NCBI GenBank assembly: GCA_039707465.1
Contig: CM077643.1
Coordinates: forward strand, 321,289,919 to 321,353,918
DNA length: 64,000 nucleotides
Direction: 5' to 3'
DNA from: Rhabdophis nuchalis
Lineage: Eukaryota; Chordata; Lepidosauria; Squamata; Natricidae
Shown: piece by piece, positions 21,130 to 32,425 of the stretch
Layout: each line of letters begins with the position of its first letter
Position numbering within the stretch: the stretch's first letter is position 1
Position numbers and translations under genes: made by a program
Notes under the pieces: model-generated
What the model was told of the DNA's origin: nothing
Databases searched by the model: none
Seen by the model: only the letters and a program-made list of their open reading frames with translations

Positions 21130-21444
21130 TTCTTGCACTCTTATCTAGACCAGATAAGTCAGACTCTTGCTCTTATTATTTTGTATGTGGACTACTGCAA
21201 TATGCTCTATATGGAGCAGCCCTTGAAAATCACTTGGAAGCTGCAGTTGGTCCAAAATGCAGTGGGAGGGACAATTTTGGGCATGCATATATCAAGTCTG
21301 TTGGGGATATCTCCTTTAGGAGACAGAAAGCCGAATTTACAGCAAGAGAAAACGTTGCTAGTAGACACACGAATAGAGTCTCAGACACTGTTAGTAAAAA
21401 CAAGTAGCTTTACTTGTGATGAAAAATAAACTACTGCTTCACAA

Positions 21445-22490
21445 GCAGTACAATACAATACAATACAATAGCAGAGTTGGAAGGGACCTTGTAGGTCTTC
21501 TAGTCCAACCCCCTGCATGGGCAGGAACCTTATACCATTTCAGACAAATGGCTGTCTAACATCTTTTTAAAGACTTCCAGGGTTGGGGCATTCACAACTG
21601 CTGGAGGCAAGCTGTTCCAGAGGTTAATTGTTCTTACTGTCAGGAAATTTCTCCTTAATTATAAGTTGCTTCTCTCCTTGGTTAGTTTCCACCCATTGCT
21701 TCTTGTCCTGCCCCCAGGTGCCTTGGAGAAAAGTTTGACTCCCTCTTCTTTGTGGCACCCTCTGAGATATCGGAACACTGCTATCATGTCTCCCCTGGTC
21801 CTTCTCTTCATCAAACTAGACATACCCAGCTCCTGCAGCCGTTCTTCATATGTCTTAGTCTCCAGTCCTCTAATCATCTTGGTTGCTCTTCTCTGCTCTC
21901 TTTCCAGAGTCTCCACGTCTTTTCTACATCGTGGCGACCAAAACTGTATGCAGTATTCCAAGTGTGGCCTTACCAAGGCACTATACAGTGGCATTAACCC
22001 TTCACGTGATCTAGATTCTATCCCTCTGTTGATGCAGCCTAGAACTGTGTTGGCTTTTTTGGCAGCTGCTGCACACTGCTGGCTCATATTTAAATGGTTG
22101 TCCACTAGGATTCCAAGATCCCTCTCACAGTTGCTACTATTGACCAAGGTACCACCTATACTGTACTTGTGCATTTGGTTTTTCTTGCCTATATGTAGGA
22201 CCTTACTTTTTTATTTTATTAGACAGTGCCCAATGTTCAAGTTTGTCTAGATCCTTCTGTATCTTAAGCCTATCTTCTGGAGTGTTGGCTATTCCTGCCA
22301 GCTTGGTGTCGTCTGCGAATTTGATGAGTTCCCCATTTATCCCCTCATCCAAATCGTTGATGAAGATGTTAAAGAGTACTGGGCCTAAAACAGAGCCTTG
22401 GGGGACTCCACTGCATACTTCCTTCCATGTAGATGCAGTTCCATTGAGGACTACACGTTGAGTGCGGTTGGTCAGCCAGTTGCACCTGGC
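21445..22490 (-). mobile_element. CR1 LINE, 5'-truncated
   Basis: The 3' end is a CAATA pentamer repeat (21447-21472) next to 'gcagagttggaagggacctt'. Coding on the minus strand includes [14 protein letters not shown] and FADDTK (about 22318), which are typical CR1 RT residues, and the C-terminal domain. The 5' end coincides with overlapping hairpins at 22468-22540. Confidence 0.93.
21659..22174 (-). pseudogene. CR1 ORF2 C-terminal fragment
   Basis: About 171 open codons begin after the RT and contain SNCERDLGILVDNHLNMSQQ, ALVRPHLEYCIQFWSPRCRK, LEREQRRATKMI and RRTRGDMIAVFRYLRG. These are standard CR1 C-terminal blocks. The upstream RT part (22175-22490) is in other frames after a deletion around 22185-22240. 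Confidence 0.92.
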
Positions 22491-23147
22491 TGACCAACAC
22501 CTACTATCACTGGTTGGTCAGCCAGTGATAGTAGGTGTTGAATCAAATACAGTCGTTAACTCAAAAACAATTGTTTACAGTTGCAATCCACGATTCTTCC
22601 TTGTTCTGCAAAGTCAGTCAGTCAGTCAGTCAGAGCGAGTGAGCAGAGAGAGAGAGAGAGCTCCTGGCTTCCTCTTATTGCTGAGTTAATTACAGCAGCT
22701 AATTACATTCAAACATATAACATTTAAAGCAACAAAGACCATTTGTAATCATGGCTTATATATATTGCCAGCCCAACACTAGGATTATACTCCTAACAAA
22801 GTCTATACAGGTACAGTCACCGACTTATGACCACAATTGAGCCCAACATTTCTGTTGCTAAGTGAGACATTGGTTAAGTGAGTTTTGCTCCATTTTATGA
22901 CTTTCCTGCCACAGTTATTACCATATTTTTCAGACTATAAGATTTTTATTTATTTATTTTATTTTATTCGATTTATATCCCGCCCTTCTCCAAATGGAAC
23001 CAGGGCGGCGCACAGGAAAATTAAAATAATATACAAAACAATACAAAAATATAAAATTTTAAAAGCTTATTAAATATGAAATCCTGTGCTAAAAACCAAT
23101 TAAGACCCCCCCATTTTAAAACTATCTAAACTAGTCAACAGCGGAGG

Positions 23148-24323
23148 CTATGCAAGGCCGGCTTGATGAAACAAATGTGTTTTTAAACACTGGTGGAAGA
23201 GGCGGAGGTCAGTAATGGTACGGAGTTCAGGGGGCAGGTCGTTCCACAGGGCAGGGCCCGCCACAGAGAAGGCCCTTCCCCTGGGTGTCGCCAGTCGGCA
23301 TTGTCCGGCCGACGGCACCCTGAGAAGGCCCTCTCTGTGGGAGCGAATCGGCCGTAGGGATGTATGGGGCAGGAGACGGTCTCGCATGTAACTAGGTCCC
23401 GAGCCATGGAGCGCTTTGAAGATGGTCGTCAGGACCTTGAAGCGCACCCGAAAGACCACAGGAAGCCAGTGCAGCTCGCGCAGGATTGGTGTTATATGGG
23501 AGCATCTAGGGGCTCCCGTAATCACCCGCGCGGCTGCGTTCTGCACTAACTGTAGCTTTTGAGTGCACCTCAAGGGAAGCCCCATGTAGAGAGCATTACA
23601 GTAATCGAGTCGGGACGTCACGGGGGCCTGAGTGACTGTGCGAAGGGCAGCCCGGTCCAGTAAGGGGCGCAATTGGTGCATCAGGCGAACCTGATGAAAC
23701 GCCCCCCTGGCCACGGCTGCCACATGGTCTTCCATGGACAGCCGGGAATCCAGGAGGACACCCAAATTGCGTGCCCTCTCCACGGGGGCCGGTGTTTCGC
23801 CCCCAATGGCCAGAGATGGAGTAATCTGGCTGAACCGGGGTGCCGGTAACCACAGCCACTCAGTCTTGGACGGGTTGAGCTTGAATTTGTTACTACCCAT
23901 CCAGATCCGTACGGCTTCAAAGCACCGAGACATCACCTCAATGGCATCGTTGGGGTGGTCTGGGGTGGATATGTACAACTGAGTATCATCAGCGTACAGA
24001 TGATATCCCACCCCAAAACCACGAATGATCTCACCCAGCGGCTTCATATATGTGTTGAATAGGAGGGGCGAGAGGACCGACTCCTGAGGAACCCCGCAAA
24101 CGAGAGGCCTCGAGGCCGACCTCTGCCCCCCTGCCAACACATATTGCGACCGACCAGAGAGGTAGGACGAGAACCACCACAAAACGGTGCCTCCCAGCCC
24201 CAACCCCCCCAGTCGGTGCAATAGGATACCATGGTCGATGGTATCAAAAGCCGCTGAGAGGTCTAACAGGACTAGGATAGAGGAATATCCTCTATCCCGC
24301 GCCCTCCAGAGATCATCAACCAA
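23148..24323 (-). pseudogene. L2-type ORF2, RT and C-terminal domain
   Basis: About 391 open codons contain LLDLSAAFDTIDHGILLHRL, GVPQESVLSPLLFNTYMKPL, YHLYADDTQLYISTPDHPND and the C-terminal SRLDYCNALYMGLPLRCTQK, ending HLFHQAGLA. The catalytic YADD is intact. The frame joins the upstream segment 24272-24670 by a frameshift in the 'RPGHST' to 'VDDLWRARDRG' interval, where several bases are missing compared with the copy at 16401. Confidence 0.93.
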
Positions 24324-24670
24324 CGCGACCAGGTGCTGTGACCGGGTCGGAAGCCGGACTGGCGCGGGTCTAGATAATCAATTTCCTCCAGGTGTCGCGG
24401 AAACTGTTGGGCCATCACACTCTCGACAACCTTCGCTAGAAAGTGAAGGTTGGAGACAGGACGAAAGTTCTCCAATAATGCTGGATCCAGGGACGGCTTC
24501 ATGAGGAGGGGCCTCACTACCGCCTCTTTCAAGACGGCAGGCAAGGACCCCTCACTCAAAGATGCGTTGACAATGCCCTGGAGCCAGCCTCGTGTCGTCT
24601 CCCAGGATGCCAGTACAAGCCAGGAGGGACACGGGTCCAATAAACATGTGGTAGCCTTAAGTCTCTTTGA
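24272..24670 (-). pseudogene. L2-type ORF2, N-terminal RT segment (frameshifted)
   Basis: The open frame reads LKATTCLLDPCPSWLVLASW, FRPVSNLHFLAKVVESVMAQ and RQSGFRPGHST, then leaves frame. It aligns directly with residues upstream of the RT core in the 16401 copy. The endonuclease is absent through 5' truncation near 24670. Confidence 0.9.
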
Positions 24671-25666
24671 CAACAAGATGCACTGGAATATAAGACGCAC
24701 CATGATTTTGAAGAGGTAAATTTAAAAAAAATGTTTTGGTACTCTGCAGGCCTTCCAAACCCTCTGCATGCCTCATTAAAAAAAAAAAAAAAGGCACGCA
24801 GAGCTTTGGGAGGCTTGTAGAGTGCTCCTGCGGGCTGGGGGAGACAAAACAAACAAAAATGGCCCATATTCGCTCATTTTTGCCCTCCCCAGCCCCCCCA
24901 GGAACACTTTGCAAGCCTCCCAAACCCTCTGCACATCCGTTTTTGCAAAGGGTTTCGGTAGACCAAAAATGCTGTATTCGGTGTATAAGACGCATCCAGA
25001 TTTTCCCCCTCTTTTGGGGGGGAAAAGGTGTGTCTTATACTCCAAAAATACTGTAAGTGAATCACTGCAGTTAAGTTAGTAACTTAACTTAACTTAAGTG
25101 AATCTGGCTTCCCGATTGACTTTGCTTGTCAGAAGACTGCAAAAGGTGATCACATGACCCTGGGACACTGCAACCATCATAAATGCTAAGCATCTGAATT
25201 TTGATCATCTGACCATGCGGATGCTGCAATGGTTGTAAGTGTAAAAAATGGACATAAGTCACTTTTTTCAGTGCTATTGTAACCTTGAATGGTCACTAAA
25301 TGAATTGCTGTAAGTCGAGGACTACCTATATAACACCTTTGTTCTGTGAGTTGAACTGGTTACCAGAAAGATTCTGGTTGCAATTCAGGATGCTGATTAC
25401 CACTTAGAAAGGCCTTCATAACACAGGACTTGATAATCTTAAGGCCAGCTGTCCCTCATAATTTCTATCTGGTCTGTATTATTGGAAAGATAATTGGCAC
25501 ATCCCTTCCATTATACAATATCACCTGATGGGATTTAAGAAATATGTCTTCTCTCTTGCAGTGCCCCCCTATGGAACATCACCCCCTTGAGATTAGTTTA
25601 TTTCCCACTTTAGCCATGTTTAAGAGTCCCCAAAATGTAGTTGTTTCTCCAGGCCTTGGCTTAGAG

Positions 25667-26073
25667 CAGTGATGGCGAACCTTTTCAGCACTGAGTGCCC
25701 AAACCAGAAAGTGTGTGTGTGTGTGTGTGTGCACTGGAGCACCCAAAGACCAGCTGCATTAAAAGACATGCACATGGGCCAGCTAGTCTTCGGGTTTCTG
25801 GGGCACATGAAGACCAGCTGGTTGGCATGTGCATGTGCACCAGCTAGCTGGTCGTCGGTTTCTGGGGCGCATGAAGACCAGCTGGTTGGCACATTCATGT
25901 GCACCAGCTAGCTGGTCTTCAGGTTTCTGGTGCTCTGGTGTATGCGAAGACTAATTGGCCAGCGTGCATGCACGCACCAAAATTCAGAAGAGCAGCTGGT
26001 GATGGCATGGATACCCACAGAGAGGGCTCTGCATGCCATCTCTGGCACCCGTGCCATAGGTTCGCCATCATGG
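25667..26073. mobile_element. hAT-like element (GATGGCGAACC family)
   Basis: Left end CAGTGATGGCGAACC and right end ggttcgccatcatgg. The flanking 8-mers are gcttagag (25659-25666) and gcttggag (26074-26081), 7 of 8. The interior has a GT repeat (25712-25731) and several 'gaccagctggttggcac' tandem units. It interrupts the old L2 copy. Confidence 0.88.
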
Positions 26074-26245
26074 GCTTGGAGTAACGGGTGAGTCCTATGT
26101 ATTGTATTTTTTTTAAAATGCTGTTTTTTGTTCTGGATGCTTGGAGGTTTTATTTATATGTTATTGCTGATTTTATTGTACACTGCCCATAGTTATATAG
26201 TTGGATAGCCCCATAAATTTAATGAAATAAAGAAATAAGCTAATG

Positions 26246-28079
26246 ATTCAACTAAAATCAGTGTTTCCTAATGGCTGAATTATAGAGTGATGCAATTACA
26301 CATTGATTAAACATGCACAGAATTTCAGAATAGCACATGAATATGGGGGGGGGGGGAATCAAATGTGTACATCCATTACAGGTCGTGATATAACCTGCCT
26401 CCCTATATTTAGACATGCAGTATACATGCATATTAACACATATTTTCAGAAACCAATGAAATTGGTGGGACTTATTTCCTAGAAACCATAAGAATTTGCT
26501 CTGGAACAGCTGAATATTTTTAAACAGCCTTAGTAGGAGGTGATGCAAATATGAAAGGAATGGTTTATTAACCTAAATATTCCTGTCATAAAAGTATCCT
26601 GAAGATTAATGTTACAAGGATAAACATGTTCTGGTTATGTAATGTCTAATTTGACCCTTGCTGAATTGAAATGCTTAACCCTGGCTTTCGTTTCATGGCT
26701 GACAACCTCTCTAAATATTTTTGCAATTGTTTTAATTAGCTATTGGGAAAGGTGAGGGAATGAAAGCCAAAAGCTCAGCATCTCCAAAGCTGTGTTTGGC
26801 GATGCAGCTCATCCCTTTGACCTGGAACAGCTACAAAATGTTATAACAACACTGTCTATAATCTTTGGTTGAAATCCCTTTGAGAGCAGAAATAAAACAT
26901 CTTCCAATATGTTTGGGAACCAGCTTGCGACCCACCAACCACCTCACATTCCAGATGCTGCTGTAAACCAAGAGATGAATAGTCAGATGGGGGCTCTTTT
27001 CCTGTCAGAAAACACTTGATGTTTTGTACGTTACCTTGCTACAATGGGCTAGGTGGTTATAGACTGTGTACGTCATGTTCCACTATAATGTTCCCATATA
27101 AATGCTGTAACAGCGTATGTACTTCAAGTAATGTCAGGTTCTACATTAAGCTGCTGTTAACCTTTCTATATTTTAACCTAACACACGTTTTGTGTGTTGT
27201 ACAAAATAGATTGTTAGACAGAGAAAAAATGAGTTATGGGGAACATATTCTGTCACACGCATAGGCACAACATTGAATTAATGCTCGTTGAGCTGGGCAA
27301 ACAGGCAAGAAAGAATTTTCTTTTCCCAGCTGGGGCAATGTTTAACAAGCTAAACCTGTCATACTGTTTCCATTTTTAATATTCCCTGTGATTAAACAAG
27401 GGATCCAGAAGATCATGCATATTAAAACACACAAAATGTTAACATTAGAATCAAAGCTAGTTCATGAAAACTCAGTGTAGGTCATTAAATATACATCTTT
27501 GCCTCAGAATTCTGTGAGTTGTGACTCCCAACAACAAATCTGGGGGCATCTGATTGGGAAGCTGAATTAGATAATGATAATAATATGACACTGAAAGCAA
27601 TAAAAAAGAAATATTGCTCATTCAATTATTCCCCCAAGGCTCTGCAAAAAAAAGGGGGTATAATTGTTTTACCAGAAATCTGCCTAGAAAGGATTCTCCT
27701 GAAACAATATGATGAGGAGCAGGGAAGAAAAGACTCAACTTTCCATGAGTCAACCTATCAAGCTGTGTTAGGAAAAATCTGTTATCCTTACTTTCATCTT
27801 CTTTTCTTCTAAAAGTACAGGATCTTAGACTTCTTGCTTGTCAAAGAAAGAGTTTTGCAGAATTTTCTAATTTCTTAAAGAATTTTCTATAAGAATATTA
27901 GTCTTAATATTCTACCTTTTGCAGGGCACAAGTCTACCTTCTAGGATTACAGCATCCAAAATCTCTAGTTACAACCAATGAAAGAAAATAATAGCAAACT
28001 CTCCCATCAACAAGGGAACAGATATTGGGCCATTAAGAAACAACTGATTAGAGTAAAACTACAATGCTATCTATCTTTA
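26246..28079. other. No gene or repeat recognised
   Basis: AT-rich unique DNA with a G10 run at about 26346-26356. Short open frames lack motifs. Confidence 0.55.
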
Positions 28080-28195
28080 GTGCTCCAACTAGTTTCTTGG
28101 ATGAGAAGGGAAACGTCCTCAAAGAAAAACCAGAAAGTCCAGTTGCCTCTTGAAAAAGCAGCTTTGGGACAACCATGTCCTGGATGACTGAGAAT
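28080..28195 (+). repeat. Dispersed 'ttggatgagaag...' repeat, probable Penelope-like tail
   Basis: The blocks 'gaaaaaccagaaagtccag', 'ttgcctcttgaaaaagca' and 'tggatgactgagaatct' recur at 39355-39500, 47283-47376 (minus) and 48197-48330. I associate this sequence with the 3' region of Penelope-like elements from memory. The assignment is not proven here. Confidence 0.6.
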
Positions 28196-28685
28196 CTGCA
28201 TAAACAGATGTAAAAACTATTTTACTATATTGTAACTCTGTCTAGCAATCTTGCTGAAAAATTGAAGTCCAGAAATGAGAAACAGAACCCTAAAAGAGCC
28301 AATCAAGGGTGCCTGATTCTTCTTTCTTATCTTCATTTTGCTTTGTAATCATTACATGGATTAAGAATAATACAATTACATATAAAAGTATAAACATATC
28401 AGCACAACCTTATTATTTATACAATGAGTTGGCCACATCTCTTACCTCCCCCTCCCAAAATTCTCACTCTCACTTTGTGGTAATAATGATTTTAAAGCAA
28501 AGTTATATACATCCTGTAAAGAAAGTAATTTGTGAGTTATTGAGTTAATTACTCAATGCAACTAGAGGTTCACATCACAGCTTCTTTCTTGGTACAGTTC
28601 AATGTTATCCTATCCTGAGCAATCTGGACTATTTTACAATCCCATCATTCAAGTTCCTCAAGTTTCACAGGCCTAAAATTAATCT
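28196..28685. other. No gene recognised
   Basis: AT-rich unique sequence. Confidence 0.5.
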
Positions 28686-28952
28686 CAGGGGTGGGATTCT
28701 ACTGGTTCAGGCGAACCAGTAGCTCCGATGATCAGCTGGGAGTGAACCAGTTTGCTGTGACAATTAGGTGGGCCTGCCCGCTTGCCCCTGTGCTTTACTG
28801 ACCTATAATTCCTCAGATGATTCACGTGTCAGAGCAGATTCCCATGCCTCAGCTGTGTTACTTCCCAGCAGTAAGGTGGAAGGTACGTTTTCTTAAATCT
28901 GCGCATGTGCGATCACTGAACCGGTTGTTAAACTGGCAGGATCCCACCACTG
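28686..28952. mobile_element. hAT-like element (GGTGGGATTC family)
   Basis: Left end CAGGGGTGGGATTC and right end atcccaccactg. The flanking 8-mers are attaatct and attaacct (7 of 8). The family recurs through the window (29002, 36002, 38291, 44890, 45757, 52399, 58084, 62592). Confidence 0.88.
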
Positions 28953-29001
28953 ATTAACCTAGTAGAATTTACTAACTCAGATGATAAGATACACTTCTAT
29001 T

Positions 29002-29245
29002 TAGGGGTGGGTTCCGGCTGCTGCTACTGTCGGTTTGCTCAGGGACGTGCTGTGTGCACACTTGATGTGTGCTATGCACGCTTGTTGTGCACTATGCATG
29101 CATGCGCAGTATTAAAAAAGGCTTCTGCACATGTGCAGAAGCAGAAAACAAGATGCTTGTTTGATAGAACTGGTTTGGGGGCATTGCAGGCTGAGTTACT
29201 ACCTACTCGGTTGAACCGGTGCGAACCGGTAGAAACCCACCTCTG
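29002..29245. mobile_element. hAT-like element (GGTGGGTTCC family)
   Basis: Left end taggggtgggttcc (first base mutated) and right end agaaacccacctctg. The flanking 8-mers are cttctatt and ctgctatt (7 of 8). Its right end is included in the 79-bp tandem duplication that follows. Confidence 0.85.
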
Positions 29246-29376
29246 CTGCTATTGCTACTATACCAGGGGTCTGCAAAGTTGGCTCTTTTAAGACTTGGTG
29301 CGAATCGGTAGAAACCCACCTCTGCTGCTATTGCTACTATACCAGGGGTCTGCAAAGTTGGCTCTTTAAGCCAGGT
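29219..29376. repeat. 79-bp tandem duplication spanning two hAT ends
   Basis: Copy one (29219-29297) and copy two (29298-29376) share the right end of the 29002 element, the intervening host bases and the left end of the element at 29343, with few differences. Confidence 0.9.
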
Positions 29377-29440
29377 TGGCTGAGGAATTCTGGGAGTTGA
29401 AGTCCACCAGTCTTAAAAGAGCCAACTTTGCAGACTCCTG
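29343..29440. mobile_element. Palindromic mini-hAT element
   Basis: Left end CAGGGGTCTGCAAAGTTGG and right end gcagactcctg with complementary arms. The flanking 8-bp duplication tactatac is exact (29335-29342, 29441-29448). It shares the core aattctgggagttgaagtcc with 39669-39759 and 58523-58679. Confidence 0.9.
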
Positions 29441-29448
29441 TACTATAC

Positions 29449-31047
29449 CCTCCCCCTTCTGCCTGATCTACTGAATGCTTCATTCTGAAGGGCACTAATA
29501 TAAATATGTTATTTGTGAATTAAAACTCCTATATGACATTTAAAAGATGATGAGTTAGCATTAAAACATTAAAGTTTCATACCATACTTGGAACTTGTTC
29601 CCCCTTTTTCCTATAACTATCTTTTCAACAATATCTCATTTTGAAAACTTTCAGAACCACATTGAGTCATTTTTCTACTTTAAAGGCTTCCAAGAGGAAG
29701 GCAGGGTGACCTACTTACTTTTTCATAGTAGAGGTGTGCAAAAAAAAAAATGAAATGAAATGAGTATTTGGTTCCCAGCATGAAACCTTGTTATTTCAAC
29801 GATTCTTTTAGAAGGTTCCTTGATGGTTATGTTTTGATTGAATAGAATTTAAAACAGCTTAAGGATCCACTTATAGGAAATAAAGGGAACTTAAAACAAG
29901 CAATTTCTAACAAGGCAAGGGAGGGTGTTCCTACCAGTTTAGGGAGGAAAATATCCAAACAGTTGATTAAAAAAATATTTTTGAAACTATCTCAAAAATT
30001 CCCACAGGAAATCACTGGGATGAGCAACAAATCGCTAAGATAGAATCTTTTTTCAGAAGTTAACTAAAGAATTGGAGAGAGAGTAAGTCTGGTGTTCTAT
30101 ATGCTCGTCATAACCTTTTGCACTGAAGATTGCTCAGAATAAACTAGTAGGATTATTTGACCTAACACTCAGAGTACTTCGCCATATGATTCATTCTCTC
30201 TTCATGAGATGTCAGGGTGGGCAGCTGCCCAGGATCATGGATTGGAAAGGCGGGGGCAAAGGTTGGATCTCAGTGCTCTGATTTGCTGATCTACTGGTCC
30301 TTACATAGACCGCCTGGGTTTTATGCCGCTTGGACTACTCAGTACTTAAGGTTCCTGAGCTTAAACAGATCTAACTAATAGTATTTTGGTTCTATTCTAT
30401 AAGGCAATTCATAGCACTTTTGACTTCTGGCAACCTCAACTGACATTTCTAAAGTGGTCCTCCTTGTCTAATTCCAAACGCATCGTAATTTGTACATAGA
30501 AAAACACGTCTTCTTAAAATAAAAAACTGAAAATGTGTCAGATGAATCACAACATAAACAGGAGTTACAGGTTGCTGGGAGAAGGAGTGAATGCAAGTTT
30601 CCCACACATATCAAAGAATTATATCAGCAGTCATTCACCAGTCAATGTTTATAGAATTAAACAAACATTTCTCTCCCAACTGGTTCTGCAGCATTAATAA
30701 GCGGGTTGAGCAAGTTTCGCCACCTACGGGGCCTCCAACTCAAAACCTGCCTGGAACCATCTGCCCTTGGAAGAGTTGCCACAAGTCTACCTTTTCATGG
30801 ATTTGTGGTGAAAGAGGGGGTGGCTCCAAATAATTTCCTTCTGGAAGGAGCTTTCATAGAGTTCCATGATCCACAATGGTAGATTCACCCCAGCGGCTGG
30901 ACTGGCTGTTATGGGCATTAGTGTAATTACATGTAGGTGGGTCACTTGATCTTTACTTAGGAAATAACAGTGCCAGGAATTTACTAGTGATTGGAAATGC
31001 TGCTGGTGCGATAAACAACAAGAATGAGGAAATAACAACTATGGTTA
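29449..31047. other. No gene or repeat recognised
   Basis: AT-rich unique DNA with an A-run at about 29741-29750. Confidence 0.5.
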
Positions 31048-31352
31048 AACTATACAACCTTGACCTCCAACAGTCTGTCTAGTGACCATTCAAAATTACA
31101 ATGGCATTGAAAAAAGTGACCGTTATGATGGTTGTCGTGTCCCAGGGTCATGTAATCACCTTTTGTGTCTTTTGACATGCAAAATCAATAGGGAAGCCAG
31201 ATTCAGTTAACAACTGTTAAGTTGTTCTTCCTAACTTAACAACTGCAATGATTCCCATAACAACGGTAGGGCAAAATTCACTTAGCAACTATCTTGCTTA
31301 GCAGCAGAAATTTTGTGCTCAATTGTGGTCATAAGTCGAGGACTTCCTTATA
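31048..31352. mobile_element. TA-flanked MITE, inverted copy
   Basis: It ends in 'gtcataagtcgaggacttcc', carries 'gaagccagattcagttaaca' and 'gaccgttatgatggttg', and is the inverse of the 22806-25330 family. The left end is more decayed. Confidence 0.75.
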
Positions 31353-31934
31353 CTTTCTGATATTTCCAGTTAAAGCTATTTTTGAGCAACAATGCAGGCA
31401 GATTTGCTTTTTGCTTGTGACTGTCAGTCTATGGGCTACATGGAGCAGAATCTAACCAATGGTACAAGCCACATTCCTCCACGCCTATGAGATGAATCCA
31501 GGAACTTGGTTCCATACTAAATCTTGCAAGGCAGGTCTTTTGCAAAGGATAGGATCAATAAATCAAGGCAATTAGAAAACAGTTTTTGATTCAGAAAAGT
31601 CAGCATCCCCACCCAAAAACTGCTTTCTTGCAACAACATGTATGGGTGGCAGCAGGAGGAGAAACTGGAATGGCCCGTTTCTTAAACTGCAAAACGAAAA
31701 TGAACATACATATAAGCCTCGTGTTCTCATCAATGAAATATGCAATTATAAATCGTCACAGTCACCTCTCTGCCAGACCACATACCTCAAGGCATTGGCA
31801 TGGTTCGTACATGGTGCTAATCCATCGGGAAGCTTCCTTGGTTTAGCTTAGAGGGCTATAGAGCATACTTTGCAGCCAAGTGCAATCTTAACTCTATTCC
31901 TTATTGTTAATTGTACTCTTTGGGCAAAAGAAGA
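31353..31934. other. No gene recognised
   Basis: Unique sequence with no supported feature. Confidence 0.5.
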
Positions 31935-32290
31935 TTGATTGATCGATTATGTGCCATTAAGCAGTTTTTGACTGTTAGTAATCACACAGATTTTCTCCAT
32001 GACAATCTATCCCTAACTTATCCTTTCAAGTCTTAGTATACTTATCAAAAACTGATAAGCTAAAAGAAACTGAGTCCATCCACTTGTTACTAGTCATCCT
32101 TTTTTCCTCTAACCTTCCATTTCCCCCAATATTACAGCCTTCTCTGGAGAGATAGGTCTTTACATAACATGTCCAAAGTAGGATGATTTGACTATGGTGA
32201 TTTCCCCCCCTTTAACTGAAAACTCCTGATTCTTTTTGATGATCCATGAGTTTGTTTTCTTCATTGTCTATGACAAAAGTGATATTCTGC
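31935..32290 (-). mobile_element. RTE/BovB-type LINE C-terminal remnant
   Basis: The minus strand encodes a decayed SYFGHVM block followed by GEMEG and NKWMDSV, with stops between. The spacing fits the LINE C-terminal signature that reads 'YFGHVMR ... LEK ... GKveGkRrrGRP ... RWMDsi'. The family assignment rests on these residues alone. The plus-strand gattgattgatcgatt at its left edge is probably the 3' tail repeat. Confidence 0.5.
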
Positions 32291-32299
32291 CAGTTTGCC

Positions 32300-32425
32300 T
32301 CAGTTTGGATGAACCGGTAGCGATGGGAGGTTCCACCCACCCACCCAGATGTCATCATGGACACTCTGCACCTGTGCAGAAGCACCATACATGAGCGAAG
32401 TGATTTCCGAACCGGTAATGAAGAT
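32300..32425. mobile_element. Degraded hAT-like fragment
   Basis: The sequence 'gaaccggtagcgatggg' at the left and 'ccgaaccggtaatg' at the right bracket a 'gtgcagaagcacc' core. This matches the inner part of the GGTGGGTTC family. No termini or target duplication remain. Confidence 0.4.

Larger units (their letters stand above)
21299..22798 (-). repeat. Solo LTR with an internal CR1 insertion
   Basis: On the minus strand it begins TGTTAGGAGTATAATCC and ends GGAGATATCCCCAACA. It is flanked by an exact 5-bp duplication, aagtc (21294-21298 and 22799-22803). A TATA-like tatatataag lies near its 5' end (22755-22770, minus). The LTR proper is about 400 bp; the rest is the inserted CR1 at about 21445-22490. 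It shares both ends with the short LTR at 57264-57409. No internal retroviral coding remains, so it is a recombined solo LTR. Confidence 0.85.
22943..24687 (-). mobile_element. L2-type LINE, 5'-truncated
   Basis: It runs from a TTTATTTATT-rich tail and 'cccgcccttctccaaatgg' at its 3' end to about 24670. The 3' UTR, C-terminal domain and RT are all present. It is the youngest of the nested layers here and the least decayed L2 copy in the window. Confidence 0.92.
22921..25052. mobile_element. Second copy of the CCGTATTTTTCAG TIR element, with L2 inside
   Basis: The left end ccatatttttcagactataa and the right end (cttatactccaaaaatactg) are the termini of the 449-4922 family. The right body 24689-25052 is complete (atggcccatattcgctc, cgtttttgcaaagg) and contains A14 near 24779. 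An L2 copy splits the left TIR, with tataaga at 22936-22942 and 24689-24695 as its apparent duplication. Confidence 0.8.
22806..25330. mobile_element. TA-flanked MITE with nested second MITE
   Basis: The ends are complementary: left tacaggtacagtcaccgact and right taagtcgaggactaccta. They are bordered by TA dinucleotides, as in Tc1/mariner-type insertions. The body blocks 'cccaacatttctgttgctaa' and 'gactttgcttgtcagaag' flank the inserted element 22921-25052. Related copies are at 8108-8590, 31048-31352 and 37557-37757. No transposase is present. The superfamily assignment is tentative. Confidence 0.75.
21130..26245 (+). mobile_element. Old L2-type LINE opened by nested insertions
   Basis: Degenerate L2 C-terminal coding is split into 21130-21298 (YVDYCNMLYMEQPL, LQLVQNA), about 25331-25666 (SELNWLPERFWLQF) and 26074-26245 (3' UTR 'tacactgcccatagtt' and an AAATAAA-like tail). 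Removing three insertions restores the L2 order: solo LTR 21299-22798, MITE 22806-25330 and hAT 25667-26073. This is the oldest layer in the region. Confidence 0.8.

Noticed and set aside
21666..22250. 194-codon plus-strand frame
   Set aside because: It is antisense to CR1 coding sequence.
29219..29376. Possible CRISPR-like or satellite array
   Set aside because: Only two units, explained by a simple tandem duplication over transposon ends.
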